In this document: positions 34,999 to 44,128 of the stretch, piece after piece | Position numbering within the stretch: position 1 is the first letter of the stretch | How the letters are laid out: each line of letters starts with the position of its first letter | NCBI RefSeq assembly: GCF_900113525.1 | Contig: NZ_FOPP01000006.1 | Location: forward strand, 124,001-188,000 | Source: Pedobacter insulae | GTDB taxonomy: Bacteria; Bacteroidota; Bacteroidia; Sphingobacteriales; Sphingobacteriaceae | DNA: 64,000 nt | Reading direction: 5' to 3' | Made by a program: the position numbers and the translations under genes | Notes under the pieces: generated by a model | Databases searched by the model: none | The model's input: only the letters and a program-made list of their open reading frames with translations | What the model was told of the DNA's origin: nothing

Positions 34999-36525
34999 AT
35001 GAGTCAGTCAATAAAGATCAAAAACGCTTTAATTTCAGTTTATTATAAAGATGGATTAGCTCCTCTTGTTCAATATCTTGCACAGCAAGGTGTAACCCTA
35101 TTTTCTACTGGTGGAACCGAACAGTTTATCAAAGATTTAGGTTTACCTGTTACCGCAGTTGAAGATTTAACCGGATATCCATCTATTTTAGGCGGTCGTG
35201 TAAAAACGTTACACCCAAAAGTTTTTGGTGGTATTTTAAACCGTAGAAATTTAAGCGACGATCAAGCTCAAATTGCTCAATATGAAATTCCCGAAATTGA
35301 TTTGGTTATAGTCGACCTTTATCCATTTGAGGAAACAGTAAAAGCTGGCGGTACGGATGCCGAGATTATCGAAAAAATTGACATTGGCGGTATTTCCTTA
35401 ATCCGTGCAGCTGCCAAAAACTTTAATGATGTAGTAATTATTGCTTCAAAAGATAGTTATAGTACATTATTAGACCAACTGACGCGTCAAGACGGCACAA
35501 CTACTTTAGCGCAGCGTAAAGCTTACGCAAAGGAGGCTTTCCATACTTCTTCTCATTATGACACTGCAATCTTTGAATATTTTAATGAAGAAGAGCCGCT
35601 CCACGTTTTTAAACAAAGTATAAAACAAGCTCAAACATTGCGTTATGGCGAAAACCCTCATCAACAAGGTACTTTTTATGGCAATTTAGAGGAGATGTTT
35701 ACCAAGCTAAATGGCAAAGAATTGAGTTATAACAATTTAGTTGATGTTGATGCAGCAGTTAGTCTGATTGATGAATTTACGGAACCTACTTTTGCCATCT
35801 TAAAACATACAAATGCTTGTGGCTTAGCTTCAAGACCAACAGTTTTAGAAGCTTGGAAAGACGCATTAGCATGCGATCCGGTTTCGGCCTTTGGCGGTGT
35901 TTTAATCACTAATAAAGAAGTCGATTTAGCTACTGCGACAGAAATCAACAATTTGTTTTTCGAAGTGCTTATCGCACCATCTTATCAACCAGAAGCTGTA
36001 GAGTTGTTCAAAGCAAAGAAAAACAGAGTTATTTTACAGCGTAATGAGGTTGAATTGAGCAAAAAACAATTTAAAACACTACTGAACGGTGTAATTGAAC
36101 AGGACAAAGATTTAAGCTTAGAAGCTGCAGATCAAATGACCGTTGTCACAGAAAAAGCGCCGTCTGACGCTGCGATTCAGGACCTGATTTTCGCAAACAA
36201 AATTGTAAAACATACCAAATCAAACACCATTGTTTTCGTGAAAGACAACGTTTTAATTGCGAGTGGTGTTGGTCAAACTTCCCGAGTTGATGCCTTGAAA
36301 CAAGCCATTGTAAAAGCTGATTCATTTGGGTTCAGTTTACAGGAATCGGTAATGGCTTCTGATGCATTCTTCCCTTTCCCTGATTGTGTGGAGTTAGCCG
36401 CTGATGCCGGAATTGTTGCTGTATTACAACCTGGAGGCTCAATAAAAGACCAAGATTCAATTGACATGGCCAATCAAAAAGGCATTTCAATGGTTACTAC
36501 AGGCGTTAGACATTTTAAACATTAA
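34999..36525 (+). CDS. purH: Bifunctional AICAR formyltransferase/IMP cyclohydrolase
   Basis: PurH (508 residues) performs the last two steps to IMP. The N-terminal MGS-like domain has LFSTGGTEQFIKDLG and GGRVKTLHPKVFGGIL. The C-terminal transformylase has QTLRYGENPHQQGTFY, AILKHTNACGLAS and DAFFPFPDCVELAADAG. The start MSQSIKIKNALISVYYKDG (34999) is chosen because it sits right after the promoter element. Length is normal. Confidence 0.97.
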   Translation: MSQSIKIKNALISVYYKDGLAPLVQYLAQQGVTLFSTGGTEQFIKDLGLPVTAVEDLTGYPSILGGRVKTLHPKVFGGILNRRNLSDDQAQIAQYEIPEIDLVIVDLYPFEETVKAGGTDAEIIEKIDIGGISLIRAAAKNFNDVVIIASKDSYSTLLDQLTRQDGTTTLAQRKAYAKEAFHTSSHYDTAIFEYFNEEEPLHVFKQSIKQAQTLRYGENPHQQGTFYGNLEEMFTKLNGKELSYNNLVDVDAAVSLIDEFTEPTFAILKHTNACGLASRPTVLEAWKDALACDPVSAFGGVLITNKEVDLATATEINNLFFEVLIAPSYQPEAVELFKAKKNRVILQRNEVELSKKQFKTLLNGVIEQDKDLSLEAADQMTVVTEKAPSDAAIQDLIFANKIVKHTKSNTIVFVKDNVLIASGVGQTSRVDALKQAIVKADSFGFSLQESVMASDAFFPFPDCVELAADAGIVAVLQPGGSIKDQDSIDMANQKGISMVTTGVRHFKH

Positions 36526-36658
36526 AATTGAATTAGCTCTCTGTTCATTTTGAATAAGATGAATAAACACGAATGCATTTTTTTTTAATTTTAAATACAA
36601 TAAAAAGGTGTATTTTTACATTGTATAGGTACACTTAATTTTAATACAACAATCATCA

Positions 36659-37681
36659 ATGGGATTATTTAACTGGTTTACGCAAGAAGTGGCTATCGAT
36701 TTAGGTACTGCGAACACCCTCATCATACATAACGACAAAGTAGTAGTAGACGAACCTTCGATAGTAGCTTTTGACAGGCAGACAAACAAAATCATCGCCA
36801 TTGGTCGCCAAGCCATGCAAATGGAAGGTAAAACACATGACAACATTAGAACGGTTAGACCATTAAAAGATGGAGTAATTGCTGATTTTAATGCCGCTGA
36901 AGCCATGATTAAAGGCATGATTAGAATGCTAAATGGCGGAAAAGGCTGGATGTTTCCCTCGTTGCGAATGGTAATCTGTATTCCTTCTGGCATTACAGAA
37001 GTTGAAAAACGTGCGGTAAGAGACAGCGCGGAAATTGCTGGTGCTAAAGAAGTTTATCTTATACATGAGCCAATGGCCGCAGCAGTAGGTATTGGGATCG
37101 ATGTAGAGGAACCAATGGGAAATATGATCATCGATATAGGTGGTGGAACAACCGAAATTGCTGTTATTGCGCTATCTGGTATTGTTTGTGATCAATCTAT
37201 TCGCGTTGCGGGCGATAACTTTGATTCAGATATCGTGAATTACATCCGCCGCCAGCACAATATTATGATTGGTGATCGTACCGCAGAAAAAATTAAGATC
37301 GAAGTTGGCGCAGCTTTACCTGAGTTAGCTGATCCTCCTGCCGATTTCGCTGTTCAAGGAAGAGATTTAATGACGGGAGTTCCAAAGCAAATCACGGTTT
37401 CTTATACAGAAATAGCGCACTGCCTGGATAAATCAATCTCAAAAATTGAAGAAGCAATTCTGAAGGCTTTGGAGATTACTCCACCAGAACTTTCTGCAGA
37501 TATTTATCAAACCGGTATTTATTTAACCGGTGGTGGAGCTTTATTACGCGGGCTTGATAAACGTGTTGCCGCTAAAACAAAGCTTCCAGTTCATGTTGCT
37601 GAAGACCCACTTAGAGCGGTTGTTCGTGGAACAGGGATAGCCTTAAAAAATATAGGCGGTTTTAAATTTTTAATGCAATAA
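36659..37681 (+). CDS. mreB: Rod shape-determining protein MreB
   Basis: MreB (340 residues) is the actin-like filament that guides lateral wall synthesis. Motifs are phosphate-1 EVAIDLGTANTLI (about residue 9), phosphate-2 MIIDIGGGTTEIAVI (about 157) and adenosine IYLTGGGALLRGLDK (about 282). It opens the mreB-mreC-mreD-mrdA-rodA set. Confidence 0.98.
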   Translation: MGLFNWFTQEVAIDLGTANTLIIHNDKVVVDEPSIVAFDRQTNKIIAIGRQAMQMEGKTHDNIRTVRPLKDGVIADFNAAEAMIKGMIRMLNGGKGWMFPSLRMVICIPSGITEVEKRAVRDSAEIAGAKEVYLIHEPMAAAVGIGIDVEEPMGNMIIDIGGGTTEIAVIALSGIVCDQSIRVAGDNFDSDIVNYIRRQHNIMIGDRTAEKIKIEVGAALPELADPPADFAVQGRDLMTGVPKQITVSYTEIAHCLDKSISKIEEAILKALEITPPELSADIYQTGIYLTGGGALLRGLDKRVAAKTKLPVHVAEDPLRAVVRGTGIALKNIGGFKFLMQ

Positions 37682-37718
37682 TTCAGAGTTGCAGTATGTG
37701 AGTTATGGGTTGCAAGCC

Positions 37719-37752
37719 CAAACTTTCAACGTGCAACCTTCAACTTTCAACT
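37719..37752. repeat. Short CAACTTTCAAC-type repeat before mreC
   Basis: The segment reads as three imperfect copies of a CAACYTTCAAC motif between the mreB stop and the mreC start. It is preceded by a near-palindrome GGGTTGCAAGCCC at 37708-37720. Its role is unknown; it is transcribed within the mre operon. Confidence 0.55.
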
Positions 37753-37755
37753 AAG

Positions 37756-38595
37756 ATGCGTAACCTTTGGATTTTCATAAGTAGATATAACGCATTCTTT
37801 TTTTTCATCATTTTCTTTACTATTGGTATTTTCCTTTGCATTAAAAATAATGCTTACCAAAGAAGTATTACCTTAAATTCTACCAATTCAGTAGTTGGAA
37901 GTTTATACGAACGCTTAAATGTAATTAAACGCTACTTATACCTTGGTCAGGCCAATGATAGTTTGGCACTGGAAAATGCAAAGCTTAGAAGCGAATTGTT
38001 GAATATCAAAAACGTAGATAGCAGCAAAATTGTGAATATTAAAGATACTATTTACAACCAACAGTATACGCTCCTATCGGCTAAGGTAATTAAGAACTCT
38101 ATCACTCACCGTAATAACTACATCACCATTAACAAAGGTAGTAAGGATGGAATAAGTAGAGACATGGCTGTTATTTCTCCTCAAAATGGTGTGGTAGGAT
38201 TTATTATGGACGTCTCTGCTAATTTTTCAACTATTCGATCCCTGCTCAATAAAGAGACACACATTAGTGTGCTCATCAAAAAAAACAATGCTTTTGGATC
38301 CTTGGTATGGGGTGAAGGGAATTTTAACCTCAAAAAGGCCTATGTAAAGGAAATTCCGAATCATTATAAAATCAATTTAAAAGATACCATTATCACTTCA
38401 GGAGCTGGGGGTTTCCCGAAAGGAATTGCTGTGGGACGAATTAGTAATACACAAATCAGCACCGGCGATAGCTTTATGACTTTGGAAATCGATCTTTTTA
38501 ACGATTTTAGTTCCTTGCAATATGTTTACATTATCAAAGATAGGTTAGCGTTAGAACAAAAACTTTTAGAAGCTAAATTACCCAATGAACAGTAA
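37756..38595 (+). CDS. mreC: Rod shape-determining protein MreC
   Basis: MreC (279 residues) has one N-terminal membrane segment (FISRYNAFFFFIIFFTIGIF), a coiled coil and the periplasmic beta-barrel region, with VISPQNGVVGFIMDVSANFS and NKETHISVLIKKNNAFGSLV. The start MRNLWIFISRYN (37756) matches family N-termini; an in-frame ATG 51 bases upstream lies in repeat sequence. It overlaps mreD by 11 bases. Confidence 0.95.
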   Translation: MRNLWIFISRYNAFFFFIIFFTIGIFLCIKNNAYQRSITLNSTNSVVGSLYERLNVIKRYLYLGQANDSLALENAKLRSELLNIKNVDSSKIVNIKDTIYNQQYTLLSAKVIKNSITHRNNYITINKGSKDGISRDMAVISPQNGVVGFIMDVSANFSTIRSLLNKETHISVLIKKNNAFGSLVWGEGNFNLKKAYVKEIPNHYKINLKDTIITSGAGGFPKGIAVGRISNTQISTGDSFMTLEIDLFNDFSSLQYVYIIKDRLALEQKLLEAKLPNEQ

Positions 38596-39100
38596 AGTTA
38601 TTTTTATTAACCTATTTAGATGGATTGTACTTTTATTTGTACAGATTTTCTTACTGCGAAACATTGGTTTCTATAATTTATCTACGCCCTTTCTTTATAT
38701 CTTATTCATTTTAGTACTTCCATTTAATACACCCAATTTAATCTTATACAGTTTAGCCTTTCTTACAGGCTTAACTGTTGACGCATTTTACGACACCTTA
38801 GGCGTTCATACTGCGGGCTGTGTGGCATTAGCTTTTGTGAGAATTTTATTTATATCGGTTAGTTTAAATCGAGAATCGATCGATGAACCTGAACCATCCT
38901 TAGGCAATATGGGTTTTAAGTGGTTCTCCCTATATATCATTCTATGTATCCTAATACATCATATTGTGGTATTTTTTCTGGAAGCATTTAAATTAACCGA
39001 GTTTAGTTATACTATTGGAAGGACATTATTAAGTGCCGTTTTTACGTTATTTATAATCTTACTAACAGAATTTATCTTTCATAATAGAAAATCGAACTAA
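38585..39100 (+). CDS. mreD: Rod shape-determining protein MreD
   Basis: MreD (171 residues) is a hydrophobic protein with about five membrane segments. It is identified by its place between mreC and mrdA and by family features such as FLTGLTVDAFYDTLGVHT, a D-rich turn after the third helix. It overlaps both neighbours (11 bases with mreC, one base with mrdA). Confidence 0.9.
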   Translation: MNSKVIFINLFRWIVLLFVQIFLLRNIGFYNLSTPFLYILFILVLPFNTPNLILYSLAFLTGLTVDAFYDTLGVHTAGCVALAFVRILFISVSLNRESIDEPEPSLGNMGFKWFSLYIILCILIHHIVVFFLEAFKLTEFSYTIGRTLLSAVFTLFIILLTEFIFHNRKSN

Positions 39101-41091
39101 TGGATCAATTATTTAATAGACGATACATTATTCAAGGCTTATTTATTGTAATTGCACTTATTCTACTAGGTAAATTATTTTACATGCAGGTTGCTAGTGA
39201 TAAGTATTTTCTAGATGCCAACAATAATGCATTGCGTAAACTGTATGTATATCCTGCGCGTGGAGTGATAGTTGATCGAAACCATAAGATTTTAGCGCAA
39301 AACCAGCCCACTTATGATTTGTTGGTAATACCAAACCAAGTGAAAGCTTTTGACACTTTATCCCTCTGCAAAATAATAGGAATTGATACGGTTGAATTTA
39401 ATGAGAAACTTCGTAAAGCAATTGTGTATTCTCGAGGTCGGGCTTCTATCTTCCAAAAACTCTTATCTATCGAAACCTATGCTTCGCTACAAGAAAAGAT
39501 GCATAACTATAGTGGTTTTTTTGTTCAAAACAGAACCATTCGTTATTATCCAGATAGCATCGCCGGTCAGTTTTTAGGCTACGTAAAGGAGGTTTCACCC
39601 TTTGAAATAGAAAAGCATGATGGTTACTACAAACCTGGGGATGATATTGGCAAAAGTGGAATAGAGAAGTTCTACGAACCATACCTGAGAGGAAAAAAGG
39701 GGGTAAAACACGTACTGTACAACAATAAAAACGTAGCTCAAGGCAGTTATGCAGACGGCAAACTAGATTCACTAGCCATTTCTGGCGAACAATTGGTGAC
39801 AACTATTGATAGCCGTATCCAAAAACTAGGGGAAGAGTTATTAGCCCATAAGGTTGGGAGCTTAGTAGCCATTGAACCAAGTACTGGCGAGATTTTAGCC
39901 TTTGTGAGTAGTCCGGGTTATGACCCTAACAAAATGATTGGAAGAGAAACTGGCAATAACTATTCCGAACTTTCCAAAAATCCATACCGGCCGCTAACTG
40001 TTAGGCCAATATCTGGCAGATATTCCCCTGGATCGGCTTTCAAGCCCTTAGATGCACTTATTGCTTTGCAAGATGGCGTGATTGACGCCAACTCGACGTT
40101 CTTTTGCCCAGGCTACTTTATGTCGGGAAGTCGAAAAGTAAAATGTGAACATGTAGATTTAAATACCAACTTGAGATGGGGATTGTCCCGATCTTGCAAC
40201 ACCTATTTCTTTAACATTTTTGCCAAAATGATGACTAAAAATGGGGTTAAAAATCAGCGAGCCACCTATGAGGAATGGCAAAAAAAAGTACGGAAATTCG
40301 GGATTGGAGATACCCTAGGAATAGACTTCCCGGGAGAAAAAGCCTTCAAATTATATAGAAAGGCAGATTATGACCGCATGTATAAAAATCGTTGGAACTA
40401 TAATACGGTTCTATCCGTAGCCATTGGTCAGGGAGAGATTACCACTACACCGCTGCAAATGGCCAATATAATGGCTATTATAGCTAACAGAGGCTACTAC
40501 ATTAAACCGCATGTTGTAAAAGGAATAGGTAACAATGAATTAATTGATAAAAAATATAAAGAAAAACATTTTGCCGGTGTTGACGCACGGCACTATGATC
40601 CCGTGATAGACGGCATGCAAGACGCAGTAAACACATCAACCGGAACGGCAATTGAATCACGCTTACGTAATATCATCATGTGCGGAAAAACGGGAACAGT
40701 ACAAAACTCCCAGAACGGTGGTAAAAATCACTCAGTATTCATTGGTTTCGCACCCCGCGATAACCCAAAAATTGCCATCGCCGTCATTATTGAAAATGGG
40801 GGGTACGGTGGATCTTATGCAGCCCCAATTGCGAGTTTCATTACAGAAAAATATTTAACCGATTCGCTTTCTGGCAGACTCATTAATGGAAGTTCTATCG
40901 AAAAATACAAAGCTGATAATTTACTTCCAGCGCTAATAGCCAAGCCTGTTAAACGTGTGGTTAAAGCAGATACCACTAAGAAATCGGATAGTACGAATAA
41001 CTCATTGCCAATTAAAAGTAAAACGCCCCAAGTTAAGATCAATTCAACCGCAATACTCCCTACTAAGCAAGTTATAAAGCCAAAAAAATGA
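39100..41091 (+). CDS. mrdA: Penicillin-binding protein 2 (MrdA)
   Basis: This 663-residue class B PBP is the transpeptidase of the elongasome. It has an N-terminal membrane segment (residues 9-27), the dimer/pedestal region and the transpeptidase domain. Active-site motifs are SxxK in SPGSAFKPL (about residue 311), SxN in SRSCNTYF and KTG in CGKTGTVQN. The C-terminal 50 residues are a Lys/Ser/Thr tail. It overlaps rodA by four bases. Confidence 0.97.
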   Translation: MDQLFNRRYIIQGLFIVIALILLGKLFYMQVASDKYFLDANNNALRKLYVYPARGVIVDRNHKILAQNQPTYDLLVIPNQVKAFDTLSLCKIIGIDTVEFNEKLRKAIVYSRGRASIFQKLLSIETYASLQEKMHNYSGFFVQNRTIRYYPDSIAGQFLGYVKEVSPFEIEKHDGYYKPGDDIGKSGIEKFYEPYLRGKKGVKHVLYNNKNVAQGSYADGKLDSLAISGEQLVTTIDSRIQKLGEELLAHKVGSLVAIEPSTGEILAFVSSPGYDPNKMIGRETGNNYSELSKNPYRPLTVRPISGRYSPGSAFKPLDALIALQDGVIDANSTFFCPGYFMSGSRKVKCEHVDLNTNLRWGLSRSCNTYFFNIFAKMMTKNGVKNQRATYEEWQKKVRKFGIGDTLGIDFPGEKAFKLYRKADYDRMYKNRWNYNTVLSVAIGQGEITTTPLQMANIMAIIANRGYYIKPHVVKGIGNNELIDKKYKEKHFAGVDARHYDPVIDGMQDAVNTSTGTAIESRLRNIIMCGKTGTVQNSQNGGKNHSVFIGFAPRDNPKIAIAVIIENGGYGGSYAAPIASFITEKYLTDSLSGRLINGSSIEKYKADNLLPALIAKPVKRVVKADTTKKSDSTNNSLPIKSKTPQVKINSTAILPTKQVIKPKK

Positions 41092-42353
41092 TTCAACAAC
41101 AAAGCAATCGATTTTTCTTTAATGTAGACTGGATAACGATCCTAATCTACATCGCTTTGTGCATGATTGGGTTTTTAAATATTTTCTCGGTACAATACGA
41201 TCCTGATAAATCTGCTGCTTTTAGTTTTGCTGCCGAATATGGCAAACAACTTATTTTCATATTCACAGCATTAATTTTAGGCCTATCTATTTTACTATTC
41301 GATGCAAAATTCTTCAGTGTCTTTGCTCCCGTGATTTATGGGGTTACCATTATTTTACTCATAGCCGTGTTGGTAATCGGGAAGAACGTTGGTGGAAACC
41401 AGGCCTGGATTCAAATTGGCTCTTTTAGTTTGCAACCTTCCGAACTGGCTAAATTTGGTACTGCGTTACTATTGGCGCGCTACATCAGCACGTTTAATAT
41501 TAAGCTTAATACCCTAAGACCTATCTTAATATCCATGGGCATTATTGGTTTGCCTATGTGCTTAATTATGCTTCAACCAGACGCAGGATCAATGTTGGTC
41601 TTTCTTTCATTTATGTTCCCCCTATACCGGGAAGGTTTACCAGGAAACTTACTTATCATATTTTGGGGAATGGTATTGCTATTTATACTCAATTTATTTT
41701 TGAGCTCCTTTTTGCTTATATCAATTATCTTATTAATAGGTGGCCTCTTCGCGTACAACAACCGTAAAAGGAAACAAAAAATAATTAGCATCAGCATCAT
41801 TACTTTACTAGCAATCGGTTACCTATTTGTTGCAAAATATATATTCTATAATATATTAAAGCCTCACCAACAAACACGTATCGAGTTAATCTTAGGATTA
41901 AAATCCGATAATAAAGGGGCGGGCTATAATGTAATTCAATCTAAAATCGCCATTGGCGCTGGACAAGTTACCGGCAGAGGATTTTTACAAGGAACCCAAA
42001 CCAAATATGATTATGTACCAGCCCAAAGCACTGATTTTATCTTTTCCACCGTGGGCGAGGAATGGGGATTTGTTGGATGTTTTGCAGTAATTGCCCTCTT
42101 TATCTTTTTATTATTAAGGATTATTAATATGGCCGAGCGACAACGTTCTGTATTTTCCAGAGTATATGGTTACGCTATTGCCTGCATTATTTTCTTCCAC
42201 GTATTTATCAATATTGGAATGACAATAGGAGTAATGCCTGTTATTGGCATTCCCTTACCTTTCATAAGCTATGGAGGCTCATCACTCTGGAGTTTTACAA
42301 TCTTGCTGTTTATTTTCTTAAAACTCGATTCGAATAGAATGGGCTTTATTTAA
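41088..42353 (+). CDS. rodA: Rod shape-determining protein RodA (SEDS glycosyltransferase)
   Basis: RodA (421 residues) polymerises glycan strands with PBP2. Around ten membrane segments and SEDS signatures are present: GGNQAWIQIGSFSLQPSELA, LQPDAGSMLVF, GFLQGTQTKYDYVPAQSTDF and PLPFISYGGSSLW. The start overlaps the mrdA stop (ATGA). It ends the mre operon. Confidence 0.97.
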   Translation: MIQQQSNRFFFNVDWITILIYIALCMIGFLNIFSVQYDPDKSAAFSFAAEYGKQLIFIFTALILGLSILLFDAKFFSVFAPVIYGVTIILLIAVLVIGKNVGGNQAWIQIGSFSLQPSELAKFGTALLLARYISTFNIKLNTLRPILISMGIIGLPMCLIMLQPDAGSMLVFLSFMFPLYREGLPGNLLIIFWGMVLLFILNLFLSSFLLISIILLIGGLFAYNNRKRKQKIISISIITLLAIGYLFVAKYIFYNILKPHQQTRIELILGLKSDNKGAGYNVIQSKIAIGAGQVTGRGFLQGTQTKYDYVPAQSTDFIFSTVGEEWGFVGCFAVIALFIFLLLRIINMAERQRSVFSRVYGYAIACIIFFHVFINIGMTIGVMPVIGIPLPFISYGGSSLWSFTILLFIFLKLDSNRMGFI

Positions 42354-42371
42354 AAGTTCTTTCTTTTTTAG

Positions 42372-43418
42372 CTATTTAAACCTTTGATTCAAAAGCGCAT
42401 AAAACTTATCGACAGTAGCTTGCTTCTCGGCCCAGTTGTTTTTAACGGCATAATTTTTCTTGAAAAAATTATCTGCAGCTTCAAAATTAGGAAGCCTATT
42501 GGCTAAATCAATCGCTTCGGCATAAGCCAGGTTGTAACCATTGAAAAGATCTTTAATGTATAGCAGTTTATCATTCAAGTTAATACCTTGTTTCAAATCA
42601 CTTATTGAATTTGCTCCATTTTGGTTATTTAAACTTTTGTCAGTCCTTGCAGCAAGTAATTCGTTCAATGTAGGTTTATAACCGGGGTCTTCAACGGCCG
42701 CTTGAGTTTTGTTAATCGCCGGTTCGATCGCTTCCTTCAACTCCAAATCTGCTTCTTGGATTGGGAATTCTTCTTCCTCAATTAGTTGTGAAACTAAAAA
42801 AGGCTCTGGTCCTATTTCATCATCATCCGTCTCGATAGGTACTGAATTCAATTTTCCTTTTTGCGCCAGTATATTTTCTTCTTCCTCACTTAAAGGGCGG
42901 TTAAATAATTCATCAATAGGCTTCTGTTCGAAATCAAATTTTTCATCCGCTACATTCTCGTGCTCAGAATGCTCATTTAAGATAAATTCGAAAGTAGAGG
43001 GCTCATTGTCAATTTTAAAAATCTCCTCTTCAATTACCTTAACATCAATGAGTTCTTCTTCCTTAACCCCAATGGTATCGCTATTAGATTCTTCTGCAAA
43101 TGCTATTGTTTCAACTTGTTCCTCCTGCAATGGTTCACGATAATATTCAGATTCCAACTCCTCAGTTCTATCAATAGTTGAATTGGTGGCTTTTACCTCA
43201 TTTACTTCTTCGCTAGCCTGTATTTCAAGTGGCTGCCCACTCTTACTTACTTTAATAAGAATTTGAGCATGATTTGCTAAAAAATCAGCATTTGCGTGAA
43301 AAAGTGCTAATTCCAATTCATTTAGCTGTTGTGGGTTCTGAGCTAAAAATTCATATTGACTATTTAACTCATTTAAAATCACTCCAATTTTCTTAAAAAG
43401 GTCTTCTTGGTTCATCAT
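42372..43418 (-). CDS. Acidic protein of unknown function
   Basis: The 348-residue protein has no signal peptide. The N-terminal 60 residues are helical (QYEFLAQNPQQLNELELALF), residues 60-255 are Glu-rich low complexity, and the last 75 form a compact helical domain (DKLLYIKDLFNGYNLAYAEA). It is convergent with rodA and divergent from tdk. I recognise no family; similar two-ended acidic proteins are seen in related genomes. Confidence 0.75.
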   Translation of the reverse strand: MMNQEDLFKKIGVILNELNSQYEFLAQNPQQLNELELALFHANADFLANHAQILIKVSKSGQPLEIQASEEVNEVKATNSTIDRTEELESEYYREPLQEEQVETIAFAEESNSDTIGVKEEELIDVKVIEEEIFKIDNEPSTFEFILNEHSEHENVADEKFDFEQKPIDELFNRPLSEEEENILAQKGKLNSVPIETDDDEIGPEPFLVSQLIEEEEFPIQEADLELKEAIEPAINKTQAAVEDPGYKPTLNELLAARTDKSLNNQNGANSISDLKQGINLNDKLLYIKDLFNGYNLAYAEAIDLANRLPNFEAADNFFKKNYAVKNNWAEKQATVDKFYALLNQRFK

Positions 43419-43525
43419 AGCAATTAAACGAAAAAATTTATTGTTTATGTTAACAGTGAACCCAAAAGTAATATAAAAATCTGTTATTACGTGGTGTTTA
43501 AAGAGAATTTTAGCTAATTTTGGAG

Positions 43526-44101
43526 ATGTTATTTAGCGAACAAAACTTTAGAAGAGGTGAATTTTGTGGAAGCATTGAAGTTATCTGTGGTTCGATGTTT
43601 TCTGGTAAAACAGAAGAGTTAATCAGGCGACTAAAACGCGCACAAATCGCTAAACTAAATGTTGAAATCTTTAAGCCTAAAACAGATACGCGATATGATG
43701 AAAATGCGGTGGTATCGCATGATTTAAATTCCATACAATCGACCCCGGTTGCCCATTCTTCCTCAATTTTATTATTAGGCACAAACACTCAAGTGGTAGG
43801 TATCGATGAGGCGCAATTTTTTGATGACAACTTACCGGATGTATGCAATAAATTAGCTCTTAAGGGAATTCGCGTAATTATAGCAGGTTTAGATATGGAT
43901 TTTCAAGGTAAACCATTTGGTCCGATGCCAGCGCTCTTGGCTATCGCTGAGCACGTAACCAAAGTTAACGCTGTATGTATGCAATGTGGTAGCCCAGCTG
44001 TTTATTCTTATCGCACCGCTGCAAACGATGCGAAGATTTTATTAGGAGAAAAAGATAGTTATGAGCCTCGTTGCAGAGCTTGCTATAACGCCTTAGGATA
44101 A
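43526..44101 (+). CDS. tdk: Thymidine kinase
   Basis: This type II thymidine kinase (191 residues) phosphorylates thymidine for dTMP salvage. The P-loop is [19 protein letters not shown], the Asp-Glu motif is [11 protein letters not shown], and a zinc site is CMQCG and CRACYN. The ATG at 43526 is preferred over a TTG two codons earlier. A TAATTTTG element lies just four to eleven bases upstream, so the message may have almost no leader. Confidence 0.96.
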   Translation: MLFSEQNFRRGEFCGSIEVICGSMFSGKTEELIRRLKRAQIAKLNVEIFKPKTDTRYDENAVVSHDLNSIQSTPVAHSSSILLLGTNTQVVGIDEAQFFDDNLPDVCNKLALKGIRVIIAGLDMDFQGKPFGPMPALLAIAEHVTKVNAVCMQCGSPAVYSYRTAANDAKILLGEKDSYEPRCRACYNALG

Positions 44102-44128
44102 TTCAGTTCCAATAACCAGTTCATCCCA

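Noticed and set aside
42709-43143. Ser-rich 144-codon plus-strand frame
   Set aside because: It is the complement of the Glu-rich low-complexity region of the acidic protein (GAA read as TTC/TCT).
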